A DNA stretch of 64,000 nucleotides from Vigna angularis (taxonomy: Eukaryota > Streptophyta > Magnoliopsida > Fabales > Fabaceae): contig NC_068970.1 of the NCBI RefSeq assembly GCF_016808095.1, forward strand, positions 14,924,501-14,988,500, written 5' to 3'. Made by a program: the position numbers and the translations under genes. The notes beneath the pieces are model-generated. The model was given only the letters and a program-made list of their open reading frames with translations, did no database searches and was not told where the DNA came from. The stretch's first letter is position 1. Each line of letters opens with the position of its first letter. Positions 23,866 through 33,984 of the stretch are shown here, in pieces.

Positions 23866-24025
23866 AAGTGGTCTGACCATAAGGCTTTGACATAAATATG
23901 TGGTTCATAAGTTTTATAGAAGCAAGCAGAGAGAGGTCTGACCATAAGGATTCAGAGAGTAAGACATAGTATACAGATGAGGCTTAAGGAAGCAGGCAGA
24001 GAGCGGTCTGACCATAAGGCTTCGT
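23866..24025 (+). repeat. Three copies of an AGCAGGCAGAG...GGTCTGACCATAAGG module
   Basis: GGTCTGACCATAAGG occurs at 23870-23884, 23935-23949 and 24005-24019, each preceded by an AAGCAG(A)CAG-like string. It lies near the 3' end of the solo LTR. Confidence 0.85.
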
Positions 24026-24710
24026 GAGTGAGCATGGTAAAATTGTAAGGTTTATGAAATTGAGGAAGATGATTTTGATAATGATGAATTAATGACATCG
24101 GGGTAATGATATTTTAGTAATTGTAGAAATAAATGATTGAACTATTCTTATTACAAGTTAATGATTGATTTGATATGGTTGGCTTACCCTTATTTGTTTA
24201 TGCTATGATCATATAACTCATGTTATATGTGATTAGATAATGTTGCAGATGCGGTTGAAAAAGCTTAGAGATGAGAGAGATGCGGGGAAAACCTTTCAGG
24301 GATTTTTGTAAAAAGAATAAATTTGTATTAGGAAGATTATGTTGTGTAAAACTTATAAGTTGAAATTTCAATGGTGAAGACTATATTGTTTAAAGTTTGT
24401 AAGTTTGGTATTGTACTTTGGAGTAATTGAAATAAAGTTTGATTGTTTATATGAGATATCAAATTAATTTAGTCTCTACTATCAGTAATACCCTTTAAAA
24501 TATTTGGGTGTTACAAGAGAGATGAAAGAGAAAGGATTGAAAGGAATGAGAGAGGTGAGTAAGGGTTTGGGAGTTTTTTTTTTTAGTTTTGAGAATGAAA
24601 ATTATTAAAATAACCTTAACTTTAAAATAAGAGTCATGATATATAAGGGTATTTTTTTCTACTAAAACCCGGTATACATTGCTAAAATGTACTAACTGAA
24701 AAATAGACGC

Positions 24711-24714
<4 letters not shown>

Positions 24715-24799
<85 letters not shown>
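24715..24799. repeat. (TA)n microsatellite, right flank of the MULE-like element
   Basis: Perfect TA run of about 42 units immediately after the right inverted repeat. Confidence 0.9.
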
Positions 24800-24802
<3 letters not shown>

Positions 24803-25527
24803 TGATTATAACTGATAATAATTAATACATCTTATACTTATTTTAATTATCTTTTGGTCTTTAGTCAAAGGTTAAAAGAAACTTATAAATAGATACTCAT
24901 GAAATAAATACTCTTTAGTTTTTATTCAAAGATTAAAAAAAACTTATAAACATATACTCGTGGAATATTTATCAAATTCTTTTATTTCTATCATATTTAT
25001 GTTTTGTAGTTTCTTAAAATTTCTACGGATTTTGAGTGGCGATGATTCTTTAACATATAAATTTTAAATAATCAATAATAAATTATTGGAGTTATCTAGA
25101 GCTGTCAAAATGGGTCATCCAACCCTGTCCACCACAGGTTGGTCACTTAGTGAGCCAACTCAACCCAGCTCATTTATTTGCGAATCAGAAAAATTCGAAC
25201 CCGGCCCGACCCACCATGGGTTGGTGGATAAACAGATTGGTTCACTGACTCAAGCTCACTTAATTATAATTTTTTTAAAATAAAAAAAATTATAAACTTT
25301 TTATAATTTAAATTTAAACAAATTTCACTCCCAACACATGAGTGTTTAATTAATTTTGAAAATAAGAAACTTAAATAATTTTTTCAAGCAAAAAAAAATA
25401 ATAAATATTTTTTTATAAAATTAAAATTAAATTTTAATAAAATAAAATTAGGTAGGTGGGTTGGTGGGCCAACCTGGCCTACCACAGGTTCAACCCGCAT
25501 GAACTAGACTTAAATGAGCCGAGTTGA

Positions 25528-26257
25528 GATAATTGCTCCTTACACCACCACGGACTACTTCCTCCACCTCTCCCATTCCTCATTTGCCCTTCAGTAATAT
25601 TTAATTACTGGGATTAATTTTCACCAACATTTCAATACACCCCACACACCCCACATCTGTCAACGGATGTCTAGATCCGTTCAACTTTCCCCACCATTAA
25701 TATTCATCCTATTTACTCTTTTCACTGCAACGTAAACCAAGATTTTCTCTTTATCTAACATCCATGGCCCCCACACAAGGAACACACACCTAGTAATTCA
25801 CAAATTCAATTACTACAAATGTACAATACAATTGACCTCGTTAGTGTTTAAATCCTCAACAATTCAATTAATGCATTCTTATATATGCTTTCATCCCTTA
25901 CGCACATTTCAACCCCTTCAACGAGAATGAGAAAAAGAGAGACTGGAGGTGGGCCTACAAAAATAACGAAAGGGAGAGAAAGGAAAAAAGGGAGAGAGTG
26001 GGGGGTGGGGGTGCAGTGAAAGTGTGTAGGGTGGGGGGGGGGGGGGGGGGGGGGGGCAGAGAAAGAGAGAAAGAAAGGGAGGGGGATGTGAGAGTATTGC
26101 TGCTGAGTAAAGTGAAAATGAGAAGTAAGAAAGGGATTAGGGTTTTAACATCAAGTTAAAAAGGTAAATAGTAAATATAAAACAAGAGTAATTTTGGAAT
26201 AAAAGAAAAATTGGAGAGGTGGAAAGAGCATTAGGGGTGGTGGAGGGAGCAACTTTC
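25528..26257. mobile_element. MULE nested in hAT copy 2
   Basis: A perfect 9-bp duplication CCGAGTTGA (25519-25527, 26258-26266) flanks ends GATAATTGCTCC (left) and GAAAGTTGCTCC (right, other strand), followed on both by a CACCACC motif. The right arm shares CCTCTCCA...TTTTCTTTTATT with the MULE at 1399-2302, so they are the same family. The interior (about 25600-25950) is C-rich sequence with a TATATATG box near 25882; it reads like a captured promoter or leader, but no coding fragment is recognised. Confidence 0.8.
26033..26056. repeat. Poly-G/poly-C tract
   Basis: Twenty-four uninterrupted Gs on the plus strand inside a purine-rich (GA) stretch of the nested MULE. It is the only such run in the window and could form quadruplex structures. 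Confidence 0.9.
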
Positions 26258-26378
26258 CCGAGTTGAAATTTGACTCACATAAAAAAAATATAATTTTTTC
26301 AAACTTAACCCGACCTGAACCCGTAGTGGACCAGGTTATCCCGCGGTTGTGACCCATTTTGACAGCTTTAGAGTTATC

Positions 26379-28364
26379 AACTCATTTCTTAATCAAATTT
26401 TATAAAAATAATATTATTAATTGCTATTATGTAGAAATAATATTTTATTATTTGTAATAATACCTATTTAAAAAAGATTATTTATTAACAAAAACAAACA
26501 GCACAACATTCCTACAAGTACCCCCTTGAGCTAAAAATTCTCATAGAATCCGCTGTTTAATTGGTTATAAAATTATTCCACACCATTTATTTTGCCTCTT
26601 GTTGAAAGATGAGTGTGTTTTCAAGTTTTAATAGATTAAATAGTTTTTGAAAATTTATAAATGAAAGAAAAATAATTTAATCTTTTGAAAACATCAAAGG
26701 TTGGTCTTTGCAACTATAAGCTATTGTACCTTTTGTTTTTTTTTCTTCTATTAAAAACTCAAATTCCAAATATTTAACATCTTATTTCCTCCCACTCTAG
26801 GTTGCCAGGGATATTGGAATATGAATGGAGAAAAATAAGGGTTATGAGTGAGACTGGAAATCACTACTGTATAATGTCTAGAATCATCTCAGTGTCCGAA
26901 GTTTAAACTCACGAATGTTTAGTTTTCACCTCCTCAGATAGAAAAACGAGGCACAAGAAACAAAAAAAAAGCAAGAATGCAGCATGAAAGAAAGGAAAAA
27001 AGAAAGAAAGAGGAAAGACTAATTGTACGATTATAAATTATCATATTAAAACTATTAATTTAGTTATTATGTAAATAATAAATATTAGTATAAAATAGTA
27101 AAATTATATACTTATAGTTCTCTAAAATTTGTAAGGGATTTTTTTTAAACTAAAAAAAACATTAGGAAGAACGGCTGAATACTATATATAATATATAAAT
27201 GTATATTTGTGTCTTTTTTATTAACAAATTTTGACATCACGTTACTCAATAATACATGTGTAATCATACATATATACATACATATATGATCATCATAACC
27301 ACAAAATATACCAGAATAAGTTACTGAATATAGTATACAATTCCAACATTATATCCTCTATATATAATACAATCCTTGCGACTCAATACTCATAATTCAT
27401 GCATAATATAAATATCTAGATTTTTTTTGTTTTTAGAAAGTCAATGTATTAAGTAACTTAGAGATTTTATACATGTCATATCTATCTCCTACCTTTCGAG
27501 TTATTGCTATAGGTTTAAGAATTAAAACTCAGACTATATGATAGAATAAATTTTTAAATCCGCAATATAAAAACCTCCATCGATTATCACTAGTGAAAAT
27601 CATACTCTACATGTGTCTGAAACTAATCGAGCCAGGATAGCCCTCACTTGAAATCTCATCTCAATACACTACCTATCATTACTTCCCATTAAAGTATTAC
27701 TTTCTCCTTATAAGTTACAACAATTCACAATATCACATAAGAATTTGCATAATTTACTCTACTACAATTTTTATAACAAAAGTTCATCATTTAAATTCCG
27801 ACAACATTTTTCTTAAGCCTACGAAACAAATATCTCAAGCCAAAGATCTCTAACTAACAATTTTAATGGTTAAAAAAGAGCTATGTGTTACAAAGTATGT
27901 ATAAAAATTTCAACTCAATCCAACTATTAACAAAGTAGAAAACATAGTTTTACAAAGATAATACAAAACAACAAAAACAAAGTTATATTCAGATTTCTCT
28001 AAAAAATACAAAAATCATTTCTCTGATTACATACCTCTAATTATCAATACCAACAAAATATAGAAAACATTGTACTAAAATTTCATCAGTCATAATAACA
28101 AGAAAAAAAACAAAGAAGATAAAAGAAAGAACAAAAAAAAGTGAGTCAAGGGAGTTACACAACAAAACTTTTCTTGAAAAGCTCTCGGACCATAGCATGA
28201 TTATTATCTTTCATGATATAGATATAAAGGTAACATGTGAACAAGATATTTGAAACAAAGAAAAGAATCCAACGAAGAAGAAAGATGAGGAAAAAACACT
28301 CAAAAGGTAAAAAGAAAAAAAAATGATATTATTATGTATGTGAAAAAAACACTCTAACTTTTAC
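26379..28364. other. AT-rich intergenic region
   Basis: No gene, tRNA or clear element was recognised. There are A/T runs and short purine-rich stretches (26940-27020), and nothing with coding character on either strand. Confidence 0.7.
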
Positions 28365-28871
28365 AAAAAAAAAAGGTTTAATACCCAATTTTGTTCCCAG
28401 TTTGGTTCGGAAATCTCAATTTAGTCCCCTTTTAGAAAAGTAATTGTAATGGATCCTTACTTGTAATTATTTGAGTCAAGTTAGTCCCTTCCGTTAAATA
28501 TAAGCAAACGGAGTTAATGGGTTGCTGATGTGGCAGTAGTCAGTGGTTAGGTGTCAACATGCAATTTTGTGCGTGCTTACGTGGTGTTAGGGTAGCTGAT
28601 TTTAAAATTGGGTTTATTTAATTGGGGATAAATTGGCAGCAGTTATGGTTTGTAATTAATTTTGTGCAATTGAATAGAAAGGAAGTTAGGGCAGCTGGAG
28701 TTCTTCACGTACATTGCCAACACGGAACAGTTGTGGGTGTTCTTCTTGTTCATGATATTCTCATTTGTGTTGTTCTTGTTTACGGGTTGTGCTTAAGTCA
28801 GTGGTTGCTGGTGGTTCGTGGTTGGCGAGTTGTTCTTCCTTCTTAGTGGTTGTCTCGCTTTGGGCCTCGCA

Positions 28872-29341
28872 ATGCCTTCGAATCACGGTTGTTCGTCTTG
28901 CTCATGGGGGAGCTCTCGTGGTGGTTCATCCAGAGGATTCGTTGGAAGCCAAATATGCCATTGTGGGGAGGGTGCTGTGTTGAGAGTGGCAAAAACAGTT
29001 AAGAACGAGGGGAAACAATTCTGGGGTTGCCCTAATTACAAGGTTTGTAGTTTAATGTTTGTGATCATTTTTTTTTATTTATTAATGACATTTTTGTGGT
29101 TGGATACTTTGAACAGCGGACAAGAAATGAAGAATTTCAAGGATGCAATTTCTTTAAATGGCTTAATGAAGATTATGTAGATGATGCTGCTAGTACTATT
29201 GGTAGGCAAAGGAGGAAGATTAATAGCCTGGACAAATGTGTTAGGGATTGTCAGAAAAGGGAGAAGATGTTAATATCAATTATATGTTTTCTAGGATTCA
29301 TTAACATCATTGTTGCATGTATTTTGTTTAAAAGTCCATGA
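28872..29341 (+). CDS. GRF-type zinc-finger protein with C-terminal membrane segment
   Basis: Two exons, 28872-29042 and 29117-29341, join in phase 0 with a GT-AG intron to give 131 residues. Residues 29-72 form a zf-GRF motif: Cys29, Cys31, Cys53, Cys67, with QFWGC and CNFFKW signatures. A basic coiled stretch follows, and residues about 108-127 are hydrophobic (IICFLGFINIIVACILF), a likely tail anchor. Small GRF proteins of this form are numerous in plant genomes and often uncharacterised; the GRF finger binds nucleic acids in other proteins. It sits inside the MULE at 28375-32315 just inside the left TIR, which may supply its promoter. The frame is intact although the partner transposase is broken. 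I infer it is element cargo or an accessory gene; expression is unknown. Confidence 0.75.
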
Positions 29342-29499
29342 TGTGTTCTATTAGATAGTTTATGTGAAGAGCACTTTGGGCAAATTGTAATGTGATGTTT
29401 TGAAATGAAGGTGAAATTTGAATTCAAGCATCTGAAATTATGGTTTCAATTTACATTTTGTTTGATATATACAACATAAAATGAGGAAGTGGTGTGTAA

Positions 29500-29740
29500 C
29501 TGCCAATAAAATGAGGAATTGTTTGTAATATAATTGTGTAACAGAGGTATATGTGCATTCTTTTAATCCAAAAAGAAGAAGTATTACACACTGTCAGTAT
29601 TTGTAATATAATCCAAAAAGAAGAAGTATATGTGCATTCTTTTAATCCAAAAAGAGAGTTGTGTAACAGAGGTATTACTGTCAGTGTTTGTAATATAGTT
29701 GAAGAACAAATCCACTGTTAGTGTTTGTAATATACAGGAC
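29500..29740. repeat. Short direct repeats between the two MULE genes
   Basis: The phrases TAATCCAAAAAGAAGAAGTA, GTATATGTGCATTCTTTTAA and GTGTTTGTAATATA recur two to four times, in the intergenic space where the two convergent genes end. Confidence 0.75.
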
Positions 29741-29768
29741 TCTGTTGAACTTCATAATGCACATCCAT

Positions 29769-31557
29769 TCATAATGACATCATAATCAAAAGAGAAGCTG
29801 TGATGACAATATAATGAGAAATTGGACTTGTGAAATGCACATCCAAAAGAAGAAGCAACTCATTGGCATAGTCATACACTCTTTTATATTGTTCTTTAAA
29901 ATCACCTTCTATTTGTTTAAAAGCCATTGCTTTTGCCCTACAGGTTGTGGACCGAGAAACACCAATGTTCCACTTCTTAGAAACTTTGTTATGGAGGTTA
30001 TACAGATTAATATTCAGATTCTCTTTTATAGTCTTCTCTAACCTCCCACTCAACCATTTTGAAGTCATTAAACGGATGTTAAATTCTCTACTGCAAGTGT
30101 GGTTGTCTACAATTTTCCTTAGCTGCCATGTATTTTCAGCTGCCTTATATGCACAATATGCATTCCAAGGACATTTCCCTTTTGCCCCACAACATCTGAC
30201 ACGCACTCTTCTTTTGTCATTTTTATAAACTTTTAATTTTCTACCATTCTCTACTCCATACGATCTTATAGCTTCTGTATAATCTTTTTTGTCACTGAAG
30301 TACGTGCCCACTTCCCATTTATATTGTTCCATAGTTTTGGGCATTGAAAAAACACCAAAATCCCCATACCCATCCCTGTCATCATTTGTGTTATCACTTT
30401 CCACAACACTGTTCAAACTCTCAGATTCCCAATCACTATTAGATAAACCCCTAGGTCCACCAAATTCAACTTCATTAGTAGCTTCAAATATATCAAATCC
30501 CACTTCATCTCCATGGTCAGTCAATACATCCTCTTCGGGCCCATTCCAACTTCTAACATCATACTCATCAGCTTGTACTCCATTACCCTCTATCTCACCC
30601 TCTACCTCACCTTCTACCTCACCCTCTACTAGGCGCCCCTCCACATCAGACTGTCCGTCTACATTCACACCAACAACCATGTTTCCCTCAGCATTTGACT
30701 CACTCTCTGCCTCAACCTGTGCCTCCACACCATCATCCTGTACCTCAACCTATGCCTCCACACCATAATCTTGTACCTCAACCTGTGCCTCCACACCAAC
30801 ATCCTCCACTAGCTCTGATTGTAATTCTACGACATCCTCTACATCAGCCACTACATCAACCTCAACTTCAATCATTTCTGGGGTTACTTCTGATTCAGGT
30901 TCTACCTCAGGTTGTACATCAATCACTGCCTCTGTCTGAACTTCTACCATAGCCTCTACATCAGCCACTACATCAACCTCAACTTCTATCATTTCTGGCT
31001 CAACTTCTGATTCAGGTTCTAGCTCAGGTGCTACTGTCTCAACCTCTGCTTCACCCACTGCCTCAACCTCTGCTTCACCAACCTCTATCTTAACTTGCTT
31101 TTCAGCAATCTCTCTCAACTTCTCCTTCACCACTACGTCTATCAACTTGCAAATCAGCACTCTCTCTCTCAACTTGTCCTTCACAACTAGGTCTATCAAT
31201 TTGGGGTTCAGAAAAGTATTTCAACTGCAGAAGATACTCAGGTTCACACACCCTATGTATAACATAAAGGTGAGCTTCACCATTCAACATAGCAATATTG
31301 ATCAGATGACAAGCACCCTTATCATCTAATAAAGGCTCCAAACAATCTTCTAATACAGGACCACGATCCAATGAATACCATAAGTCCTTTACATTCCTAT
31401 AACCCATCTCCTTTAGAATGCTTAATATTTCAAAATAACTCCATTGATCAGGGTCTATTTTTAAACTTGTGGTTTCACCATAGTGATATCCAAATGTCCC
31501 ATTATTCTCAAATTTCCCTCCATGGTGAAACATGACTTCAATGTCTGAGATGGCCAT
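29769..31557 (-). pseudogene. Truncated MuDR-type transposase (PB1-like plus DNA-binding part only)
   Basis: Read on the minus strand from the ATG at 31557. First comes a PB1-like N-terminal domain of plant MULE transposases (FHHGGKF, DPDQWSYFEILSILKEMGY). Next is an acidic linker of Glu/Val-rich repeats (EVEVDVVADVE occurs twice), then the MuDR DNA-binding domain (GTYFSDKKDYTEAIRSYG, CCGAKGKCPWNAY, NHTCSREFN). The frame is broken three ways: a shift near 31102-31130, an in-frame TAG in the linker near 30750 where the repeated unit otherwise has CAG, and loss of everything after YDYANELL, before the catalytic DDE domain and SWIM finger. It cannot encode an active transposase. It ends at a stop codon at 29769. 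Confidence 0.9.
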
Positions 31558-32629
31558 ATTATCTAATATAAAAATTGTTCACAATTAATCTATGCTTAAC
31601 CCTTAACCCAAATGATATCTAAGCAAAAAACAAAGCATAAACATACCACTGTACAAACCATAAACAACTCAAACAAAGCAAAACCACATTTACCACAGCA
31701 AACAAAGCAAATGCCACAACACAGTACCACACACTATCAGGGGGGACCACAACCACAATGTCGCAACAAAAACAAAGCAAATGCACTGACAATGGGGGAC
31801 ACAACATAGACCATACAAAAATCAAAAGTTCTGGGGGAACCACAGCGAAAGCAACCAAACACAAAACAAAACCTACCATAAACACACCTTCGAATGTCGC
31901 TTTTCGTTATTTACCCCACCAACGCGATCTCCACGAATGCTCGTCCACTCACAAATGCTTTGTCTTAAAGTTAATGGTTCTCGCGATCACTGCCTCTGTC
32001 TTCTTTCGCACAAACCAAAATGCCCTAATCTACAACAAATCACCTCCAAATCAATTTATACCCAATTTGTAATAAAACCCAATTTCAAAATCAGTTGCCC
32101 TAACACCACGTAAGCACGCACACAATTGCGTTTTGACACCTAATCACTAACTACTGCCACATCATCAACCCATTAATTCTGTTTACTTATATTTAACGGA
32201 AGGGACTAACTTGACTCAAATAATTACAAGTAAGGATCCATTACAATTACTTTTCTAAAAAGGGACTAAATTGAGATTTTCGAACCAAACTGGAGACAAA
32301 ATTGGGTATTAAACCAAAAAAAAAAAGTTTAACAGCCAATTTAGTCCTCAGTTTCGTTGACAAATCTCAATTTAGTCCCTCATTGTAAAAGTGTTTGAAA
32401 TGGGTCCTCAGTTTTAAAATTTTGAGTCAAATTAGTCAATTTCGTTAAATATAACCAAACAGAGTTAATGAGGTGATTATTTGGCATATGTTAGTGATTA
32501 CGTGTCAAAATATACTTCTGTGCGTGCTTGACGTGTTCGTTAATTAGATAAGATAGGATTTTATTAAGAAATTGAGTTTTTTTAATTGGAGAAAAATTGA
32601 TTTAGGGCTGATTTATGCAAGATTAGGGT

Positions 32630-32898
32630 TGAGATCATCCGAGAAGTGACCTCGTGGAAACGCACGATGTTGGGGTGGTGGAGCCTGCTCATGATAGTGA
32701 TTTCACGCTTCACGTTACTAGCGAGACCCGTTCCGTTTATCTTCTTCTTGTTGATGATTTTCACGGACACGCTCTTCCCGTCTGCACATTGAGCGCATAA
32801 TGCACCTTCGCGGAGGTGCCGCACCCGATAACGCGCCCGAGCTCATACTTTCCGAACAAGGCAGTGTCATCCATCGCCACTTGTTCGATCTCCGGCAT
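32630..32898 (-). pseudogene. Captured CIPK (CBL-interacting kinase) N-terminal fragment
   Basis: From the ATG at 32898 the minus strand encodes [15 protein letters not shown]...AKVHYA, the start of a CIPK kinase domain with its glycine loop. After a one-base shift around the TG(R/K)S codons it continues as [16 protein letters not shown] and [20 protein letters not shown], including the ATP-binding lysine region. Similarity stops near 32630, before the catalytic loop. The frameshift plus truncation rule out a working kinase. The stretch resembles a single 5' coding piece of an intron-poor CIPK gene. Confidence 0.85.
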
Positions 32899-33099
32899 GG
32901 TTGCGTCGACGGTGCTGCACGAGAGATCAAACCCTACCTCTGAATGATGGGGGAACCACTGAAAGCAAAATTGAAGGACGCGTTACCCGATTAGAGGAAC
33001 AAATTGAAATGGGTAAATCGTAGAATTCAATTTTTGTGAGTAAATGCAAATGGGGCATTTTTGGGGGAAATATGATAAGGATTTTTAGTTTTTTGATTG

Positions 33100-33450
33100 T
33101 GGGTTAGGAGGAGTTTCGAGAAGACAGAGGATTGTAAGGTGTTGTGGACGTTGCGGGGATTGTTGTCGGATCGGTCGTGTTTCTTTTGTTGCGCGTCTTC
33201 CTCTTCATTTTCCTCTGCGGTGGCTGTGGTTGCGGTTTTGGCGGGGAACAAGGAGGAAGTGAACGGTAGTGAGGCAGCGAAGAAGTTGGTGTTTTTCGGG
33301 AATGCGACTAGGGCGTTCGATTTGGAGGATTTGCTCAGGGCTTCGGCCGAGGTTTTGGGGAAAGGGACTTTCGGGACGACGTATAAGGTGGTGCTGGAGG
33401 CAAGGCCGGTAGTGGCGGTTATGAGGTTGAAGGATTTTCTGGGCTTGCTT
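33100..33450 (+). pseudogene. Captured LRR receptor-like kinase fragment (RKL1/RLK902 type)
   Basis: Plus-strand translation contains [40 protein letters not shown] and [10 protein letters not shown], the juxtamembrane and first kinase subdomains of RKL1/RLK902-like atypical receptor kinases. The lysine expected in the VAVKRLKD motif reads as methionine (VAVMRLKD), so even this piece has lost the ATP-anchoring residue. The preceding 33100-33225 region is open but aberrant, possibly the transmembrane region out of frame. Sits in the Pack-MULE in the same orientation as the UPL fragment. Confidence 0.85.
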
Positions 33451-33519
33451 TTCAGTATTTTTTGGGTTTGCTTTTCACTCAATTTTTCCCTTTTCCAGTT
33501 CTTGGTCAATAATTAATGA

Positions 33520-33665
33520 ATATAATGACAATGAAGGTGGTGTGGGGATTTTCCATCAAAATTTGACCCTACGAGTAGTGCACTTCAGGAGCTGCTTCGA
33601 AAGCTTGGTGTTGGGTTGGATGATCTGCTCCCATCTTCTGCCATGGCCATTTGTGGGAGAAAAGA
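33520..33665 (+). pseudogene. Captured UPL3/UPL4-type HECT E3 ligase fragment
   Basis: Plus-strand codons give NEGGVGIFHQNLT, then, after a frameshift near 33570, TSSALQELLRKLGVGLDDLL and PSSAMA. This is the conserved N-terminal segment just before the armadillo-like repeats of plant UPL3 (KAKTUS) and UPL4. The HECT domain is not present. It is third in line in the Pack-MULE, running into the right TIR. Confidence 0.75.
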
Positions 33666-33984
33666 GAGAATCGTGTAAATCAGCCCTAATATCGCATAAA
33701 TCAGCCCTAAATCAATTTTTTCCCAATTAAAAAAACTCAATTTCTTAATAAAACTCTATCTTCTCTAATTAACGAACATGTCAGCACGCACAGAAGTATA
33801 TTTTTACACGTAACCACTAACTACTGTCAGATCATCACCCTATTAACTCCGTTTGGTTATATTTAACGGAAGGGACTAATTTGACTCAATTTTAAAAGTG
33901 AGGACTCATTTCAAACACTTTCATAAAGAGAAACTAAATTGAGATTTGTCAATTAAACGAGAGACTAAATTGACTATTAAAAAA

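Larger units (their letters stand above)
21836..24515 (+). mobile_element. Solo LTR, 2.68 kb, of an LTR retrotransposon
   Basis: Begins TGTAAGATCCTTG and ends TTTGGGTGTTACA, so it has the TG...CA termini of an LTR. Identical 5-bp duplications AGAGA flank it at 21831-21835 and 24516-24520. The interior has no gag or pol coding, so it is a solo LTR left by recombination between two LTRs. A TATA box TATAAAT lies at about 22101, only some 265 bp from the start, so U3 would be short and R-U5 very long (about 2.4 kb). That long part holds four 96-bp tandem units with a hairpin and three copies of GGTCTGACCATAAGG. The long LTR suggests Ty3/gypsy, but no protein supports this. Confidence 0.8.
20968..24712. 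mobile_element. MULE-like long-TIR element, split by a solo LTR
   Basis: The left arm 20968-21190 and the inverted right arm 24521-24712 share strings such as TTTTTCAGTTGGTACATTTTA, CCTTATATATCATG and AACCCTTACTCACC (other strand for the right arm), about 200 bp of terminal inverted repeat. The outermost bases differ: the right end has lost a few bases next to the TA run. Without the LTR the element is about 1.06 kb and non-autonomous. The TA tracts on each side would mask a 9-bp duplication. Interior 21200-21615 holds three ~130-bp tandem units, and 21640-21780 is a coding-like scrap of unknown origin. Confidence 0.7.
25097..26370. mobile_element. Non-autonomous hAT-type element, copy 2, containing a MULE
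   Basis: Ends TAGAGCTGTCAAAATGGG (left) and TAAAGCTGTCAAAATGGG (right, other strand) are flanked by a perfect 8-bp duplication GAGTTATC (25089-25096 and 26371-26378). Internal GC-rich words GGTTGGTGGGCCAACC and CACCACAGGTTCAACCCG match copy 1 at 715-1383. About 739 bp of the span is an inserted MULE with its duplicated target. No transposase. Confidence 0.85.
28375..32315. mobile_element. MULE with convergent GRF-finger gene and truncated transposase
   Basis: Long terminal inverted repeats of about 265 bp (28375-28636 and about 32050-32315) begin GGTTTAATACCCAATTTTGT on both ends and are over 90% alike by eye. Both ends abut A-runs, consistent with a 9-bp AAAAAAAAA duplication (28366-28374, 32316-32324), which cannot be told from simple sequence. 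One gene reads inward from each TIR: a GRF zinc-finger gene (plus) and a broken MuDR-type transposase (minus). Tail-to-tail genes reading in from the TIRs is also the plan of maize MuDR (mudrA and mudrB). The catalytic part of the transposase is missing, so this copy is non-autonomous. Confidence 0.85.
32327..33980. mobile_element. Pack-MULE carrying three protein-gene fragments
   Basis: Left arm 32327-32615 and inverted right arm 33675-33980 share GTTAAATATAACCAAAC, AGTTAATG, TGCGTGCT and AAATTGATTTAGGGCTGATTT-like strings, about 290 bp of inverted repeat. The arms are a diverged subfamily of the neighbouring MULE's TIRs (shared AATCTCAATTTAGTCC and the CGTTAAATATA core). The left end starts 11 bp after that MULE, separated by an A-run, so the target duplication cannot be scored. 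The GC-rich interior (32620-33670) holds recognisable pieces of a CIPK kinase (minus), an LRR receptor-like kinase (plus) and a UPL3/UPL4 ubiquitin ligase (plus). None is a complete domain. Confidence 0.85.

Noticed and set aside
26031..26060. Poly-G run as an assembly gap or vector artefact
   Set aside because: It sits within a continuous GA-rich stretch bounded by an intact MULE with a perfect target duplication, so it is kept as genuine; run length may still be inexact.
30289..30952. Plus-strand Ser/Thr/Pro- and His/Pro-rich ORFs
   Set aside because: They are antisense shadows of the acidic repeat linker of the minus-strand transposase.
32582..33516. Kinase fragments as functional kinase genes
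   Set aside because: The CIPK piece is frameshifted and stops before the catalytic loop. The receptor-kinase piece has Met in place of the VAVK lysine and ends after the first subdomains. Both lie inside MULE inverted repeats.
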